64,000 nt of DNA from Isoetes taiwanensis (Eukaryota > Streptophyta > Lycopodiopsida > Isoetales > Isoetaceae): positions 4,327,537 to 4,391,536 of the forward strand of contig JAJEKV010000055.1 in the NCBI GenBank assembly GCA_021234155.1. The letters are read 5' to 3'. The stretch's first letter is position 1. Each line of letters opens with the position of its first letter. Shown in pieces: positions 10,818 through 27,052 of this stretch. Below the pieces are notes generated by a model. It ran no database searches and had not been told where the DNA came from. It was given only the letters and a program-made list of their open reading frames with translations. Position numbers and translations under genes: made by a program.

Positions 10818-12899
10818 TCAATCCAGAAAATGATATCTGTGCTTGCGCATTTCAGCCAAGAAGACATTGAAGTCATAGCGTAATCCAGGAAAATTTTGTT
10901 TATGCAAAGCCCTGCTGACCTTGTACCAGACATCTTTTTTTGTAAAGCCCTTATTTATGAAAACCTCCATGAGTCCAAGAATGTCTATAGCAGCATTAGT
11001 TGGGTTACTGTGTACATAGAGAAATGGTTGAATTTGTGAAATTATAATGTTGCAAGCCATCAAATACGGTCGGCAGCTGGAGGCGTGGACAAATCTAGAG
11101 ACCGTAAAAGGTAATTTTGTTCTTTTATCATATCTCCTAGTCATATAGATTCCAAACTGCGGCATTAGAACCTCTATGGTCATATTGAGGAAATCAATTT
11201 TCCTGCCCTGTATACCACCTTCCCAGTATAAAGTTTCATCCTTTATGATCAGGTGTTTCATATCGTATAAAGGTATGCTGTTGGTATCTTCATTTAACAG
11301 ACCCAGATACTTTCTGATATAAGGGTTATTGATGCTGGCTAGATCATCAATGTATCTGTATGTGTTTCTAAAAGCAGCAGCCTCAGCAATCATACCATTT
11401 TTAATCAAATTCATTATGAATTTCATCTCGAACCACGCGAGATACAGGTTGCACCAGCCTGGACTAGCAGCAAAGCCCATAGGGATCCCTCTGATTTGCT
11501 TCCATATGCCATTGTACATAGCCAAATAGCAGTTACACAATAACCATTTGTTAAGTGTGATGAATTTCTCTTTATCTATCAAAGACCATCTATTTCCTTC
11601 AGGCTTGGTATCCTTCCATTCAAGAAATATCTGATGCTTGCTTGAAACTGTGTACCACATCTCATAATTGGGGTGAATCCGCTTCTTGTATTTCCAAACA
11701 AGATTTATGATGTTTTCCATGATATTGCAGATACCATCAACACCATCAAGTGGTATGTTCTCATAGCACTTCGTTATGTCTGCGACAAAAACATCATTAA
11801 TTTTTGCTGGCAGATTACATGCAATGTCATACACCGAGTTAATGAACCAGGCAGCCTTGATTTTATCCTTGCTGAACAAGTTAGCAGCGGCGTACTTATC
11901 ATGGCATATCACTATCCAAGCTTCCAATAGTAGATTGAGTCCAGCTGAAATAATAGAAGCCACAACAGAAAAAATACTATCATGGGCATTAGTGATCCAC
12001 CTGTACTCATTCTTATGAGCTTTAAAAATACCCAATAAAAAAGGTAAGTCCAAATATGGAGTGTGACCATCCCCCAATAAGTACTGTAAATCATTTTTGA
12101 TTCTGGTTACTAGATCATTCTCAGAGATGTCACATTTCACAAAGTCACCACTTTCCAGCCTTTTAGTAGCTTCCATCCTAATATGTAAAGGGCATATGAA
12201 AGACGGGTTGTTTGCAGCCTTGTCAATTCCAGCAGTGTATAAGTTTTTGATTATCCATTCCATATTCTTGATGACAAGATTATCTTTAATGAGGAACTTC
12301 TTTCCTGTGGCAGTATTGCTTTCTATAAAGCTTTTGGCAAGCCACTTAGTTTCTTTCCTGAGCACTTTTTTGCATTCCTCAATGAGGTCGTGGTCCATAG
12401 AAGCAAAGATACCACTATGCACTATAAACAGCTGTTCAATGGTTAAAGCCATTTCAGATTTGAACTGTTGCAAAGTGAAAGGTTGATCTGGTATGTAGTT
12501 GAGACCTAGAGAAAACCAGCCTCTAAGTGCTTTGTTGTGCACTATTCCCAAATCAGTCGTACGAACATGATTAATCTGGGGGTCAATGTATCTTTTCAAA
12601 TTAGGATTCGAGCAAGGGCATCGAGGGTGCTCCAGTTCAGTGAAAACAGTCTTGGGCTTGTAAAATAAGTCTTTTAAGGTTGATGTGTACCTCCAACCAA
12701 AGGTGGTGTTGTTCCAAACTTCACAACCAATGTCACCAAAATATCTGTTTAGTACATTCTTAATTGTGCCAATGAAGTCAATTTTATCCACAATTTTAGA
12801 AAAGTAAGTAAAATGCACAAATTTACGTTTCTGTTCTTCCCTTACAGTTTTTAGTACCAAGAGTCCATCAATTCTGCGCGAGAGTAGCTTCCTTTTTAT
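10818..12899 (-). CDS. Penelope-like reverse transcriptase (ORF2)
   Basis: Open for 693 codons. Numbering below starts at the TTG codon at 12,860. An N-terminal Cys-Pro-Cys (81-83) is followed by the block NHVRTTDLGIVHNKALRG (97-114), a conserved region upstream of the RT in several Penelope-like clades. RT motifs follow: the K-x-HK region with R287 (278-305), motif A VADITKCYENIP (359-370, catalytic D361), motif B GIPMGFAASPGWCNLYLAWFE (458-478), motif C YRYIDDL (501-507, D505 and D506), and motif E KIDFLNMTI (554-562). The thumb-like C-terminus has the SQI and GFTKKDVW blocks typical of the family. No GIY-YIG endonuclease follows. There is no upstream AUG in frame: an in-frame TAA at 12,905-12,903 is followed by an acceptor-like CAG at 12,902-12,900, so translation probably depends on splicing from ORF1 or on a non-AUG start. 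The first internal Met (137) lies beyond the conserved N-terminal block. Confidence 0.85.
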   Translation of the reverse strand: MKRKLLSRRIDGLLVLKTVREEQKRKFVHFTYFSKIVDKIDFIGTIKNVLNRYFGDIGCEVWNNTTFGWRYTSTLKDLFYKPKTVFTELEHPRCPCSNPNLKRYIDPQINHVRTTDLGIVHNKALRGWFSLGLNYIPDQPFTLQQFKSEMALTIEQLFIVHSGIFASMDHDLIEECKKVLRKETKWLAKSFIESNTATGKKFLIKDNLVIKNMEWIIKNLYTAGIDKAANNPSFICPLHIRMEATKRLESGDFVKCDISENDLVTRIKNDLQYLLGDGHTPYLDLPFLLGIFKAHKNEYRWITNAHDSIFSVVASIISAGLNLLLEAWIVICHDKYAAANLFSKDKIKAAWFINSVYDIACNLPAKINDVFVADITKCYENIPLDGVDGICNIMENIINLVWKYKKRIHPNYEMWYTVSSKHQIFLEWKDTKPEGNRWSLIDKEKFITLNKWLLCNCYLAMYNGIWKQIRGIPMGFAASPGWCNLYLAWFEMKFIMNLIKNGMIAEAAAFRNTYRYIDDLASINNPYIRKYLGLLNEDTNSIPLYDMKHLIIKDETLYWEGGIQGRKIDFLNMTIEVLMPQFGIYMTRRYDKRTKLPFTVSRFVHASSCRPYLMACNIIISQIQPFLYVHSNPTNAAIDILGLMEVFINKGFTKKDVWYKVSRALHKQNFPGLRYDFNVFLAEMRKHRYHFLD

Positions 12900-12968
12900 C
12901 TGTTATAAGCACCCGTAACATGGGGTAAATTTGTAGTAAATTTGTAGGAATAAATTCCAAGTATTCTA

Positions 12969-13112
12969 GTTGGCTCTGTGGCCAACTGAAGTATAAAGCA
13001 GTAACAGCAAGCATCAGGTTTCAAGTATAGAAAAAATCCAAATATATTTGTTGGCTCTGTGGCCAACTGAAGTATAAAGCAGTAACAGCAAGCATCAAGT
13101 TTTAAGTATAGA
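12969..13112. repeat. Tandem duplication between ORF1 and RT, about 81 bp units
   Basis: TTGGCTCTGTGGCCAACTGA followed by AGTATAAAGCAGTAACAG occurs twice (from about 12,969 and 13,050), each copy followed by a TAAGTATAG/TCAAGTATAG stretch and an A-run. It lies in the 338 bp gap between the gag-position ORF and the RT. GGCCAACTGA/TTGGCTC can also pair as a short hairpin within each unit (TTGGC/GCCAA). Confidence 0.8.
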
Positions 13113-13237
13113 AAAAACAGCAATAATCAATGAAATATCATTGAATATTTAAAGTCAAAGATAGTAACATTACTGTAGAACAGTAATAAAGAGAGTCATA
13201 AAGCTGTAAATCAAAACATCACCCTTTAGGTGAAATT

Positions 13238-14821
13238 TTAAGCAAATTTAACATTAAACTTAGAACCAGCAGAAGTAGTAGAGTGAACATCCTTAGAAAC
13301 TGTATCATCCAGCCTTGTAATAGCAGGGTAGTTATCCATAGCAGACTTCATAAGCTTGGGAGGCCTAAGAATACCACTAGGAGGGGTATTGGCTGTTTGG
13401 GATCTCTTCCTGGGTGCCAGACCAGAACCATAACCAAGACTATAGTTGTCATGTAAATGCTCTTTGAGATAGTCCATAGATTTCAGCGTTTTTTCAATGA
13501 TATCCACCACTTTATGATTTCCAAATTTTTCCTTCACATTGCCATTTGGACTGTTGGCTAGAAAATGAGTCATCTTAAACATAAGGTCCCTGACAGTCAG
13601 ATAACCAACAAAGGCCAGGACAACTCCCCTTATGGGTTCAGTAGAGAGGAAGGATGATAGGAGAGCATACCTCTTTTGAATAGGATCCTTAGGCCATATT
13701 TGTTCCAAATTATTCATAGCGAACCAAATCATATGATCAAACCATACTATGTTATCAGGGCATTTTTCATCAGTAGTACTATCACAGTTGCACTTAATAA
13801 AAGGGCAATAGGTTCTCCAAATTCGTTTCAAGTAGAAATCAATCCTTTTCTCCGAAGTTTTGGCCATATGGCCTTTCTGCCCAATATAAGAGCCAGATCC
13901 AAGAGTGCAGGTTCTATCCAAGAATTGGAAATAATTAAAAGGCAGAGCTGGGACAATCCTTCTAATTCGTTTGGTAAATGAGAGGGCATCAGTTTTGGCC
14001 TTCTTAACTTCATCAGCTGAAAGATTTGCTAGTTTAATCCAAGATTCCAGACTGATGGGTGCTATAACACCCAGATTATTGCTCTTCCAAAGAGCCTGCT
14101 GAAATTGTTCCCCATGCACTTCAATATTCCTGTTAGACATTATGGGAAAAGCACCACAATTGAAGAGATTTAACTCTGTAATATTGTAAGCTTTCAGCTC
14201 AGTATTGATTCTATCATCCTCATCTACTTCCAATTCTGTAGTAACTTGCTCAGGCTCATCCGCAGGGGGCAGCCCTTCCACCTCATCCAATAGACTGATG
14301 TTAAACAGAGAATTTGTAAGTATGGGTTTCTGAGACTGTACTTTAGGTTTCGGAGTCCTTGTGATGACAGGAGGAAACGAATTTTTGAATTCATTGATAT
14401 TCTCCAATGCAGTAAGTCCCTTAACAAATGCAAGTAATTCCCTGACATCATTCCTATCAGCTGCCATATGAGCACCAGGTAACATATTGTAGGCATTATC
14501 AATTAGCTCCTTGCACATGACGGGTTCAAAATTGACCTCATTGATGAGAGAAACCAGTTCAATCATGTTGTTCAGTCCAAAGAATAAAATGACAGAAACT
14601 TCTCCTTCAATCAAGTGTTTCTCTTTCTCAATAAAAAGGTTATGTATCTCAGGCTTAAAGCAGCATGATAGTATCGTTTGAACTGCCTTATTAGGCGCCA
14701 TAATCCCCGCAGCAGCATAGCCTAGGCGGATAAAATCAGGGTACCAACCAGGTCTAGTGTCAATCCCATGCTGATTGCCAGCTTGATGAGTAATAAAGGA
14801 CTTGCTAATAGAAGCCCCTTC
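13238..14821 (-). CDS. Gag-position ORF1 of the Penelope-like element, unknown family
   Basis: The first ATG is at 14,701 (487 residues), but the frame is open 40 codons further upstream, to an acceptor-like TTTTCTTTTAG|GAAGGGG at 14,821. The protein therefore probably begins in an upstream exon. I recognise no family. Numbered from the ATG, it has a helical N-terminus (1-110), an acidic hinge (140-165), a basic block (240-255), a Cys cluster (C299, C304, C306, C314) in the layout of a small metal-binding knuckle, a helical region (320-400), and a basic Ser/Pro-rich tail (425-487). The position upstream of the RT and the Cys cluster suggest a nucleic-acid-binding, gag-like role. It is the same strand as the RT, 338 bp upstream. 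Confidence 0.75.
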   Translation of the reverse strand, partial: EGASISKSFITHQAGNQHGIDTRPGWYPDFIRLGYAAAGIMAPNKAVQTILSCCFKPEIHNLFIEKEKHLIEGEVSVILFFGLNNMIELVSLINEVNFEPVMCKELIDNAYNMLPGAHMAADRNDVRELLAFVKGLTALENINEFKNSFPPVITRTPKPKVQSQKPILTNSLFNISLLDEVEGLPPADEPEQVTTELEVDEDDRINTELKAYNITELNLFNCGAFPIMSNRNIEVHGEQFQQALWKSNNLGVIAPISLESWIKLANLSADEVKKAKTDALSFTKRIRRIVPALPFNYFQFLDRTCTLGSGSYIGQKGHMAKTSEKRIDFYLKRIWRTYCPFIKCNCDSTTDEKCPDNIVWFDHMIWFAMNNLEQIWPKDPIQKRYALLSSFLSTEPIRGVVLAFVGYLTVRDLMFKMTHFLANSPNGNVKEKFGNHKVVDIIEKTLKSMDYLKEHLHDNYSLGYGSGLAPRKRSQTANTPPSGILRPPKLMKSAMDNYPAITRLDDTVSKDVHSTTSAGSKFNVKFA

Positions 14822-15079
14822 CTAAAAGAAAATACCGTATAAGATAGTAAGAAAAATCATATAGTAAGAGAATAAGATATTGACAGATCCAAGAGATTGA
14901 CAGATCTAAGATAAGATATTGAGAGATTAAATAAAAGATATGCTAGAGAAAACTAAGCCATGTTAGTTAACTGGAATAAGATAACTAAAGTAAGTTATCT
15001 AGAATGACAAATAAAGTGAGACAAATAAAGTGAGGTTTCCAAGATCCACACTAGTAAAACTAGTGAACTGAAATGGGAA

Positions 15080-20519
<5,440 letters not shown>

Positions 20520-21149
20520 CCAAGGAAAGGGGAAGGGAGATTAAGGTGGTGCCTAAGGAAATGAATCCGGGAAACAAAAGCAAGAAGTTTGATTACCCCA
20601 AATAAAGGAAGAATGGAAAGACAAAGGCGTAACATGAATGGCAAATTGAGAAAAGAAAAAGAAGAAAACAGAGAATCGAGGGAAGAAAAGGAGAAAGAAA
20701 AAGGCAAAGGCAGAGTATGGGAAAAGTGTGGAAAGGAGGACAAGAAGTGAGTGGAAAAGAAAGTTCAATTCATGGAGGAATCCTCGAAAGTTAAGGTCCG
20801 CAATAATCCCGATTCTAAAGGGAAAATTATAGAGAACAATCCCTCGAAAAGCCAGATCCGGTTCTCTAACAATTAGGGAACCTCAATGTGTCGGGAATGA
20901 TTACTCTTCTCACGGATATAAAGAAAAGGGGGCCAAGCTCGACTAAGTCTACCTCGATTCCCCTCTTCTGTCATGGAGCTTTTCCCCAAAGGACCCGAGA
21001 GATCAATGATAGGATACCAGATCCACACGAGGTGCCCTCCACGGACATCTCCCAACACCATTCTCGATCATGAAGGAGCTTTAGATCAATCTAAATCCGC
21101 GAGGGGCATACAAATGATCGAGAGGAACATGACAAGGTCTATGTCAAAG

Positions 21150-21315
21150 ACTTGTAACTCGAAGGCCAAGGAATTGGTGTTGAACACAATAGTAGACCTC
21201 TAAGTCCGGTGGCCAAGGTGGGAACCCACTCCCAAATGCTTGTAACTCCAAGTGGGCGGGGAACTATTGGTGAACAAACCAATAGACTTGTAAGCCACGA
21301 TGGCCAAGAATTGGC
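21150..21315. repeat. Short imperfect tandem motifs in the LINE 5' region
   Basis: The motif CTTGTAA(C/G)..., then GGCCAAG-AATTGG or similar, then a CAATAGAC stretch recurs about three times with spacing near 55-60 bp. Confidence 0.5.
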
Positions 21316-21341
21316 AATGGTCACTCCAGTGGTAGAAAAAG

Positions 21342-22270
21342 ATGTCTTCAAAACACACACTTACGGTTAAGAGAACTGAAGAACAATTCATCAAATTGTA
21401 TGGAAAGTTTTGGGAAGGTGAAGAGGATAGTGAAGATGATGGCGGGAGAAATTCTAATGAACTATCCTTTGCCACCCCACTTCCACGGACTAAAAAAAGA
21501 CAAAAAGGTCTATACCCCAGGGGAGAATGGGCATGTTACCCGGAAGCTCAAAATTCAATGAAGATAGTGTCATGGAATTTAAGAGGGATTAAGGGTCCCC
21601 TAAAAAGGAAAAGGGCTCGATTGCCTTGAAGGAACTAAAAGGCAGATATAGTCTTCTTTGCAAGAACAGTTACCAGCCTTTGAGGCATCAAATCTTGGCG
21701 GTGGATTTTTCCCAGTGGAGACTCTATATGGGCCCCCAAGCGGATGGCACTAAAAGGTGGCATATGTATTACTGGAATGGATATAAAAAGGTAAACTCCT
21801 TTCTGCATCCTTCAGGTAGGTGGCAGGTAGTCTTTTTGGAGATAGAACAGGAAAGTGTAGGCATTATCAATGTCTATGCTTCCACTTCCCCTGAAGAAAG
21901 AGAGATCTGATGGAAAAATATATTAACCGGTGGCGGGGAGAACACAAATAATTGGATTCTCGGTGGAGATTTCAATAATACTCCTTCATGGGAAAGGAAG
22001 CGGGGAAAAACTCAACATGTCAAAGGGGAGAGAACCCAATGGGACAAGTTAGCCCATAACTTTGTATACCATGCTCCCTCCTCTTCTAATGCATACTCCT
22101 GGTGCAATAAAAGACAAGGGAATGATAGGGTATATTGTCTCCTTGACAGGTTTTACACCAATATCTCTACCATAGAAGGGTGGGATAGTTTGATTATTGA
22201 GAATGATTGCGATAACTCAATATCGATCACTATCCACGAGGTATCCTGCCTCGAGAATAGACATCTTTGA
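21342..22270 (+). pseudogene. LINE endonuclease domain (broken)
   Basis: MKIVSWNLRGIKG at 21,558 is the start of an APE-type endonuclease as found in plant L1 elements. The domain continues in other frames with a GRWQVV...IINVYAS block (about 21,810-21,890) and GGDFNNTPSW (about 21,962-21,993), which holds the catalytic D and N. At least two frame changes or stops (near 21,627 and 21,908) interrupt it. The upstream acidic stretch (EGEEDSEDDGG, about 21,415-21,450) probably ends the preceding coding region. Confidence 0.75.
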
Positions 22271-22299
22271 TACACCATTCAAGTTTAATATCATTTTGC

Positions 22300-24836
22300 T
22301 AAACAATAAGACATACGTGAAGACTTTACAAGGTTTTATGGCTGCTTTGGAAAGAGTGAATGCTAGTGGTTCAATGAAAGAGTTCATTAGAAAATGTAAG
22401 CGAGATCAAAATTGGACTAAACAATGGGGTAGGGAATGGAACAAAAAAGAAAAGGAAAAGATGGAAGTGTATATAGAAATAAGAGATGTCGGACAAAAAG
22501 CTTTTTACGGACAAAACCAATATGTTGCTGCAACAAAGAGAAGAGTACACGGAAAGAAAAGTAAAGCTAATTGAAGAACATGAGGCCAAAAGTTTGGCGG
22601 TCAAAAGCGAGAATACGTATGTTAATCGATGGATGATTGCAGCTCTAAATTCTTCTATAGAGCAGCCAAAAGCGGGATAATGAACAATGGAATAGTCTCA
22701 TTACATGATGAGAATCGGTGTGAATTATCCAAACAAGAGGACATTCAAAAATTGTTCTTCAATAAATACAAGGAGCTCTTTGTAGCCACTTGCGGAACAA
22801 TGGTAAAATGTTGGAGTTCTTTGATTATCTTGTCCCAAAGGACACACACACATTGAAGATCGTCCTGAGCTTCACGGCCACTCCAATAGAAGCGAGAGAT
22901 TCTTAGAACTATCGGAGTATGGCTCATGGGAAAAGCCCAGGGACTGATGGGCTGCCCCGAAATTCTATGAACACTTTTGGAGCATTATGGATAAAGACAT
23001 TACCACATTTATCCAAGGTGCGGGCGAGAAAAGCTACATCCGGTAAATCTTTGGTTTAATTGCATTGGTGCCAAAAGTGGATAAGCCCTCTACATTCTCA
23101 GATTGGAGACCAATATCACTCACAAATGTGTCATATAAAATATTGGCCAAAATCTTTGCCAATAGGATCAAGAAAAATCCTTGAGGAGAAGATTATCGAT
23201 TCGATCGGGCTTTCTTCGGTAGAAGCATATTAGATAACTTCATTGGTGCATATGAGGGATTACATTGGAATGGGGTGACCAATCAAGGATGTGTCTTTGC
23301 TCAAATTGGACTTTAGAAGGGCCTATGATACCATTTGGAATTTTCTATATAGAGCCATGGACCGGTTAGGTTTCTCGAGCAAGTCATTGCAAAAATTGCT
23401 GGGTTCAATGTTACGGGGTGCTCTGCAGTTATTGGTTAATGGTTCCCCCTCTCCTTTTTTTGAATGCAAGAGAGGGGTCAGACAGGGATGCCCTCTGGCT
23501 CCCTACCTATTCCTTATTGTTGCTGAAATGGTAACAAGAGTCATCATGAAATTGCAACAAAGCGAGATAAAATTTGTTGTCTTAAGCTTCCTAGTACAAG
23601 CGACACTTTGTCGGTTATGCAATATCTTTGATGACACGTTTGTGTTTTGAGGAAGCAGGAGAGGCAGGTATTAAGAACTTTTGGATGCAATGGATCTCTT
23701 TGGGGAAAGCATAACGGGGTGGTTTTAAGCGGGGATAAATGTGCAATCATTACGGGACTGACTCGGATATTTGTATTCATGGAATTAAAGTATGTGGTCT
23801 CCATACTGCTACAAAATTATTGGGCTTGCCTCTAGCTCTTAACATGAGCTGCATGGTTTATGGGAGCCAATTGTCACCAAAATTAAAAAAAACTCCAAAT
23901 GTATCCTAAGTCTCTATCTAATTTTGGAAGAGTGCAAATAATTAATGGGGTTATAGCTAGCTCTCATGTTTATTTTTCTTCAGCTATAATTTGGAACAAA
24001 AAAGACTTACGAGGAGTTAGAAGTTATCATGAAAGAATTTATTTGGCGGGGGCACACATGGTGGGGTGGAAGCATCGACTCTCCCGGGAAAAAAGGAGGA
24101 TTGGGGTGTAAAAGATTTGTTTTACTTGAGGCCAGGTTTTATTTGACAAAAGCTGGTTTGGAGATCTTTGGTCACCGGCATCAAAGTCTCCAGCCCTTCT
24201 CCTTACCAAATATTGGATCAGAAAACCTCTTTGGTGGGAGTCCATCTACCCCTCATCACCTTCAGATTGACTTTCTATCAACTTAATCCTGCTCCAGAGG
24301 TACCTCTACCATTATGAGAAGAATTATCCAAGGTTGGAATAAGGTTTCTGTATGTTTTAAGGCCCACCCAATTGAAAATGTTTCAGAGGATTTCAATTTC
24401 TTTTGGCACCAGGGGGCTTAGTTGATGAGGAAGATGGCATGCGGCTCTAAAGCATCAAAAAAGAAATATAAAGAATTGGAAACTCAATGGCTTAGACACC
24501 ATTGGGAGTATGTCTAATGGTGCAGAATGGAAGACATGGCAAGAAATCTCCAATGTTGTACAGGACTCCACCTCGAACAGGAATATTTACAAGATCCTTA
24601 CTAGACACCAAATAGGAATAGGAGCTCAAATTAGGGATCAGAACTGGGTTGTGCAAGACAAAGGATATAGTGTGGCCAGGATATACGCCCCGTTGGTATG
24701 TGATCATGGAACTAAAGTCTCAAATCAATGGGGTTACTGAGGAGATGGAGGCCATTCGGGTCATAAAGAAAGGATGGAAATTACAGTGTGCTAAAAAGGT
24801 TATTTTATTCAGGTGGTTGGTGCTCAATCTTTATCA
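22300..24836 (+). pseudogene. LINE reverse transcriptase and linker (broken)
   Basis: FSDWRPISLTNVSYKILAKI (about 23,097-23,156) is the LINE RT entry motif. LDFRRAYDTIW (23,306-23,340) is motif A with its catalytic Asp, and GVRQGCPLAPYLF (about 23,475-23,515) is motif B. A DDT follows at about 23,630 where YADD is expected, in a frame that stops within a few codons. Later blocks (24,649-24,836) read KGWKLQCAKKVILFRWLVLN, the start of the zinc-finger domain. Multiple stops and frameshifts make this a pseudogene. Confidence 0.8.
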
Positions 24837-27052
24837 TCTTATATTATAAAGTTATAGCGTAAGTATGTCATGAAGCAAACCCTAATTTGTATGGCTTAGA
24901 TCATTTGATTTGCATCCATAGGCCGTGATTTATTGCACAACTTCCACCGCTGATTGCTTATGCTTTGATTTCTTAGAGGAAAGGGTAAAGGAAAAGGGAG
25001 GAGGAAAGGGAAAAGTGAAGGGCAAAAAGGCATGGACAAAAGGAAAGAGGGAAAGGAGAAAAGGGCAGGGGAAAAGGAAAAAGAGAAAGAAAAAAAAAGA
25101 AAGGGGAGAAAGGGGCGGGAAAAAGGACAGAAAAGGAAAGAGGGAAAGGGGAAGGGAAAAGGAAAAAGGAAAAGGGTAGGGGTGGAAAAGGGCATGGGAA
25201 AAGGGAAAGGAAAAGGCCGGAGGGAGGGGTGTGTGGGAAGAAAGAGAGGACATTGGGAAAGGGAAAGGGGAAGGGGGGGGAAAAGGACAAGAGGAGAAGG
25301 AAAAGAGAAAAGGGAAGGAAGAAGGAAGGGAGCGAAAAAAAGAAAAGGGAGGGGGGAAAAGGGGAAGAGGAAAAGAAGAAGGAAAAAAAAAAAGAAGGAA
25401 GAGGGAAAGGGTACGGAAAGGGGAAAAAGGAAAGCATGGGAAAAGAGAAAAGGAAAGTAACATATGAGGAAGAAAAGGGCAAGGGAAGAGGGAAAGGGAA
25501 AAAGGGGAAGAGGAAAAAGGTGACGAAAGGGAAAACGAGTAAAAAAAAAAAAAAAAGGGGAAGAGGAAAATGATGGGGAAATGGGAAAGTAAAAAGGAAA
25601 TGGGAATGGGATAAAGGAAAGAGAAAGGGAAAAAAGAGAGGAAAGGGAAAAAAGGGCACGTGGAAAAGGGAAAGAGAAAAAGAAAAAAGGAGGAAGGGGA
25701 AAAAGGGCACGCAGAAAAGGGAAAGGGGAAAAAAGGAAAAAAGAAAAAAGGGAAAGGGGGGTGAGGAAAGGGAAAGCGAGAATCGAAAAAAGAAATGAGA
25801 GGATAAAAGGAAAGAGAAAAAGGGACGGAAGAGGAAAAAGGAGGAAAAGGGAAGAAAAATGGGTACCGGAAAAGGGGGGGAAGTAGGAAAGGGTGGGGAA
25901 AAGGAAAAAGGGGGGAAATGAAAAAAGAGAACGAAAAGGGAGAATGTGAAGGCAAAAAGGCACGAGGGAAAAGGAAAAAAAAAAAAAAAAGAATGCAAAA
26001 AAGGGAAGGAAAAAAGGCATGGGAAAAAGGGAAAAGGGAAAAGGGAAAAGGAAAAAGGGAAGGAATAAATGGCTTGGGAAAGGGAGTAGAAAACGAAAGG
26101 GAAAAATGAAGTGGAAAAAGGGCACCATCAAAAAGGGAAGAGGGAAAGGGTGGGAAAAAGAGGAAAAGGGAAGGGAAAAAGGGAACTGGAAATGGAAAAG
26201 GGAAATGAAAAAATAAAAAGGAAGGGGGAAAGTGGAAAAAGAACCCGGAAAAAAGCAAAAGAGGAAAAGGGGAAGAGGGATAGGGAAAAAGGGTGGGGGA
26301 AAGGGCATGAGAAAAGGGGAAGAGGAAAGGGTGAACAAAGGGGTAAAAGGGAAGGAAAAAAGAGCATGCAAATAGAAGGGAAAAAAAAAAGGCATGGGGA
26401 AAAGGGGACGAGGAAAGAAAGAGCAAGAAAATTAGAAAAGAGAAGGAAAGAATGTCATGGGAAAAGGGAAAGGGAAAAAGGAAAATAGAGAGAGGGGAAA
26501 AGGGGAAGGAACTTAGGGTGGGAAAGGAGGAAAATGGAAGGGAAAAAAAGGAACTAAAAAAAAAAAAAGATGGGGAAAAGAGGAATAGCGAAATGGGAAA
26601 AGAGAAGGGGAAAAAAGGTACGAGAAAAGGGGCGAAAAGAAAGGGGAAAAAGAAGCCAAGAAGAGCATGGAAAAAGGGAAAAAGAAAAAGAAAAAAGAGG
26701 GAAAGGGTGGGGAAAAGAGGAAAAAAGGAAAAAAGAATCCACCAGAAAAGGTTTGGGAAGAAGGAAAGGGAAGGGCAACATAGGGGAAACAAGGATGCAA
26801 AAAAAAGAAGAAAAGAAAGAAAGAAAGAAAAGGAAGCATGCAAGGAAAATGAAAAAAAAAAAAAGAAAGGGAAAAAAAAAGGAAGTGGAAAACGAGGAAA
26901 AAAAAGGAAAAAAGAAATGAGTAAAAGCGGTAGAAGAATGGTATGAATATGTTAACAATGGAGTACTTTAGGGTTATTCTCTCATTGCTATTGTGTATCA
27001 TTTATGGTCTCGGGCTAACTTATGCTTCAGCAAGATTTGGCACCGTTCCTAG
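24837..27052 (+). mobile_element. Helitron A
   Basis: Begins TCTTATATTATAA after an A at 24,836 and ends with a GGCACCGTTCCTAG terminus (CTAG at 27,049-27,052), as expected of Helitrons (5' TC, 3' CTRR, insertion between A and T). The 3' hairpin is degenerate here (ATGCTTCAGCAAGATTTGGC) when compared with the perfect hairpin of Helitron B. The first ~150 bp match Helitron B (27,053 on) and part of Helitron C (51,307). The interior is a purine satellite. There is no RepHel gene, so it is non-autonomous. Confidence 0.75.
24975..26925. repeat. Purine-only satellite in Helitron A (about 1.95 kb)
   Basis: Almost pure G/A on the plus strand, with irregular units built of GGGAAAAGG and a recurring marker resembling GGCATGGGAAAAGGGAAAGG every 60-150 bp. 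C and T appear mostly in the CAT/CAC of the marker. Very long minus-strand frames (for example 24,930-26,843) arise because pyrimidine-only DNA has no stop codons. They are low-complexity Phe/Pro/Ser/Leu strings and not genes. Confidence 0.9.

Noticed and set aside
11329-12486. Plus-strand ORFs opposite the RT
   Set aside because: Antisense shadows of the intact RT frame.
24896-26843. Very long minus-strand ORFs (340-640 codons)
   Set aside because: They are translations of pyrimidine-only satellite, which lacks stop codons by composition; low-complexity Phe/Pro/Ser/Leu strings with no domain.
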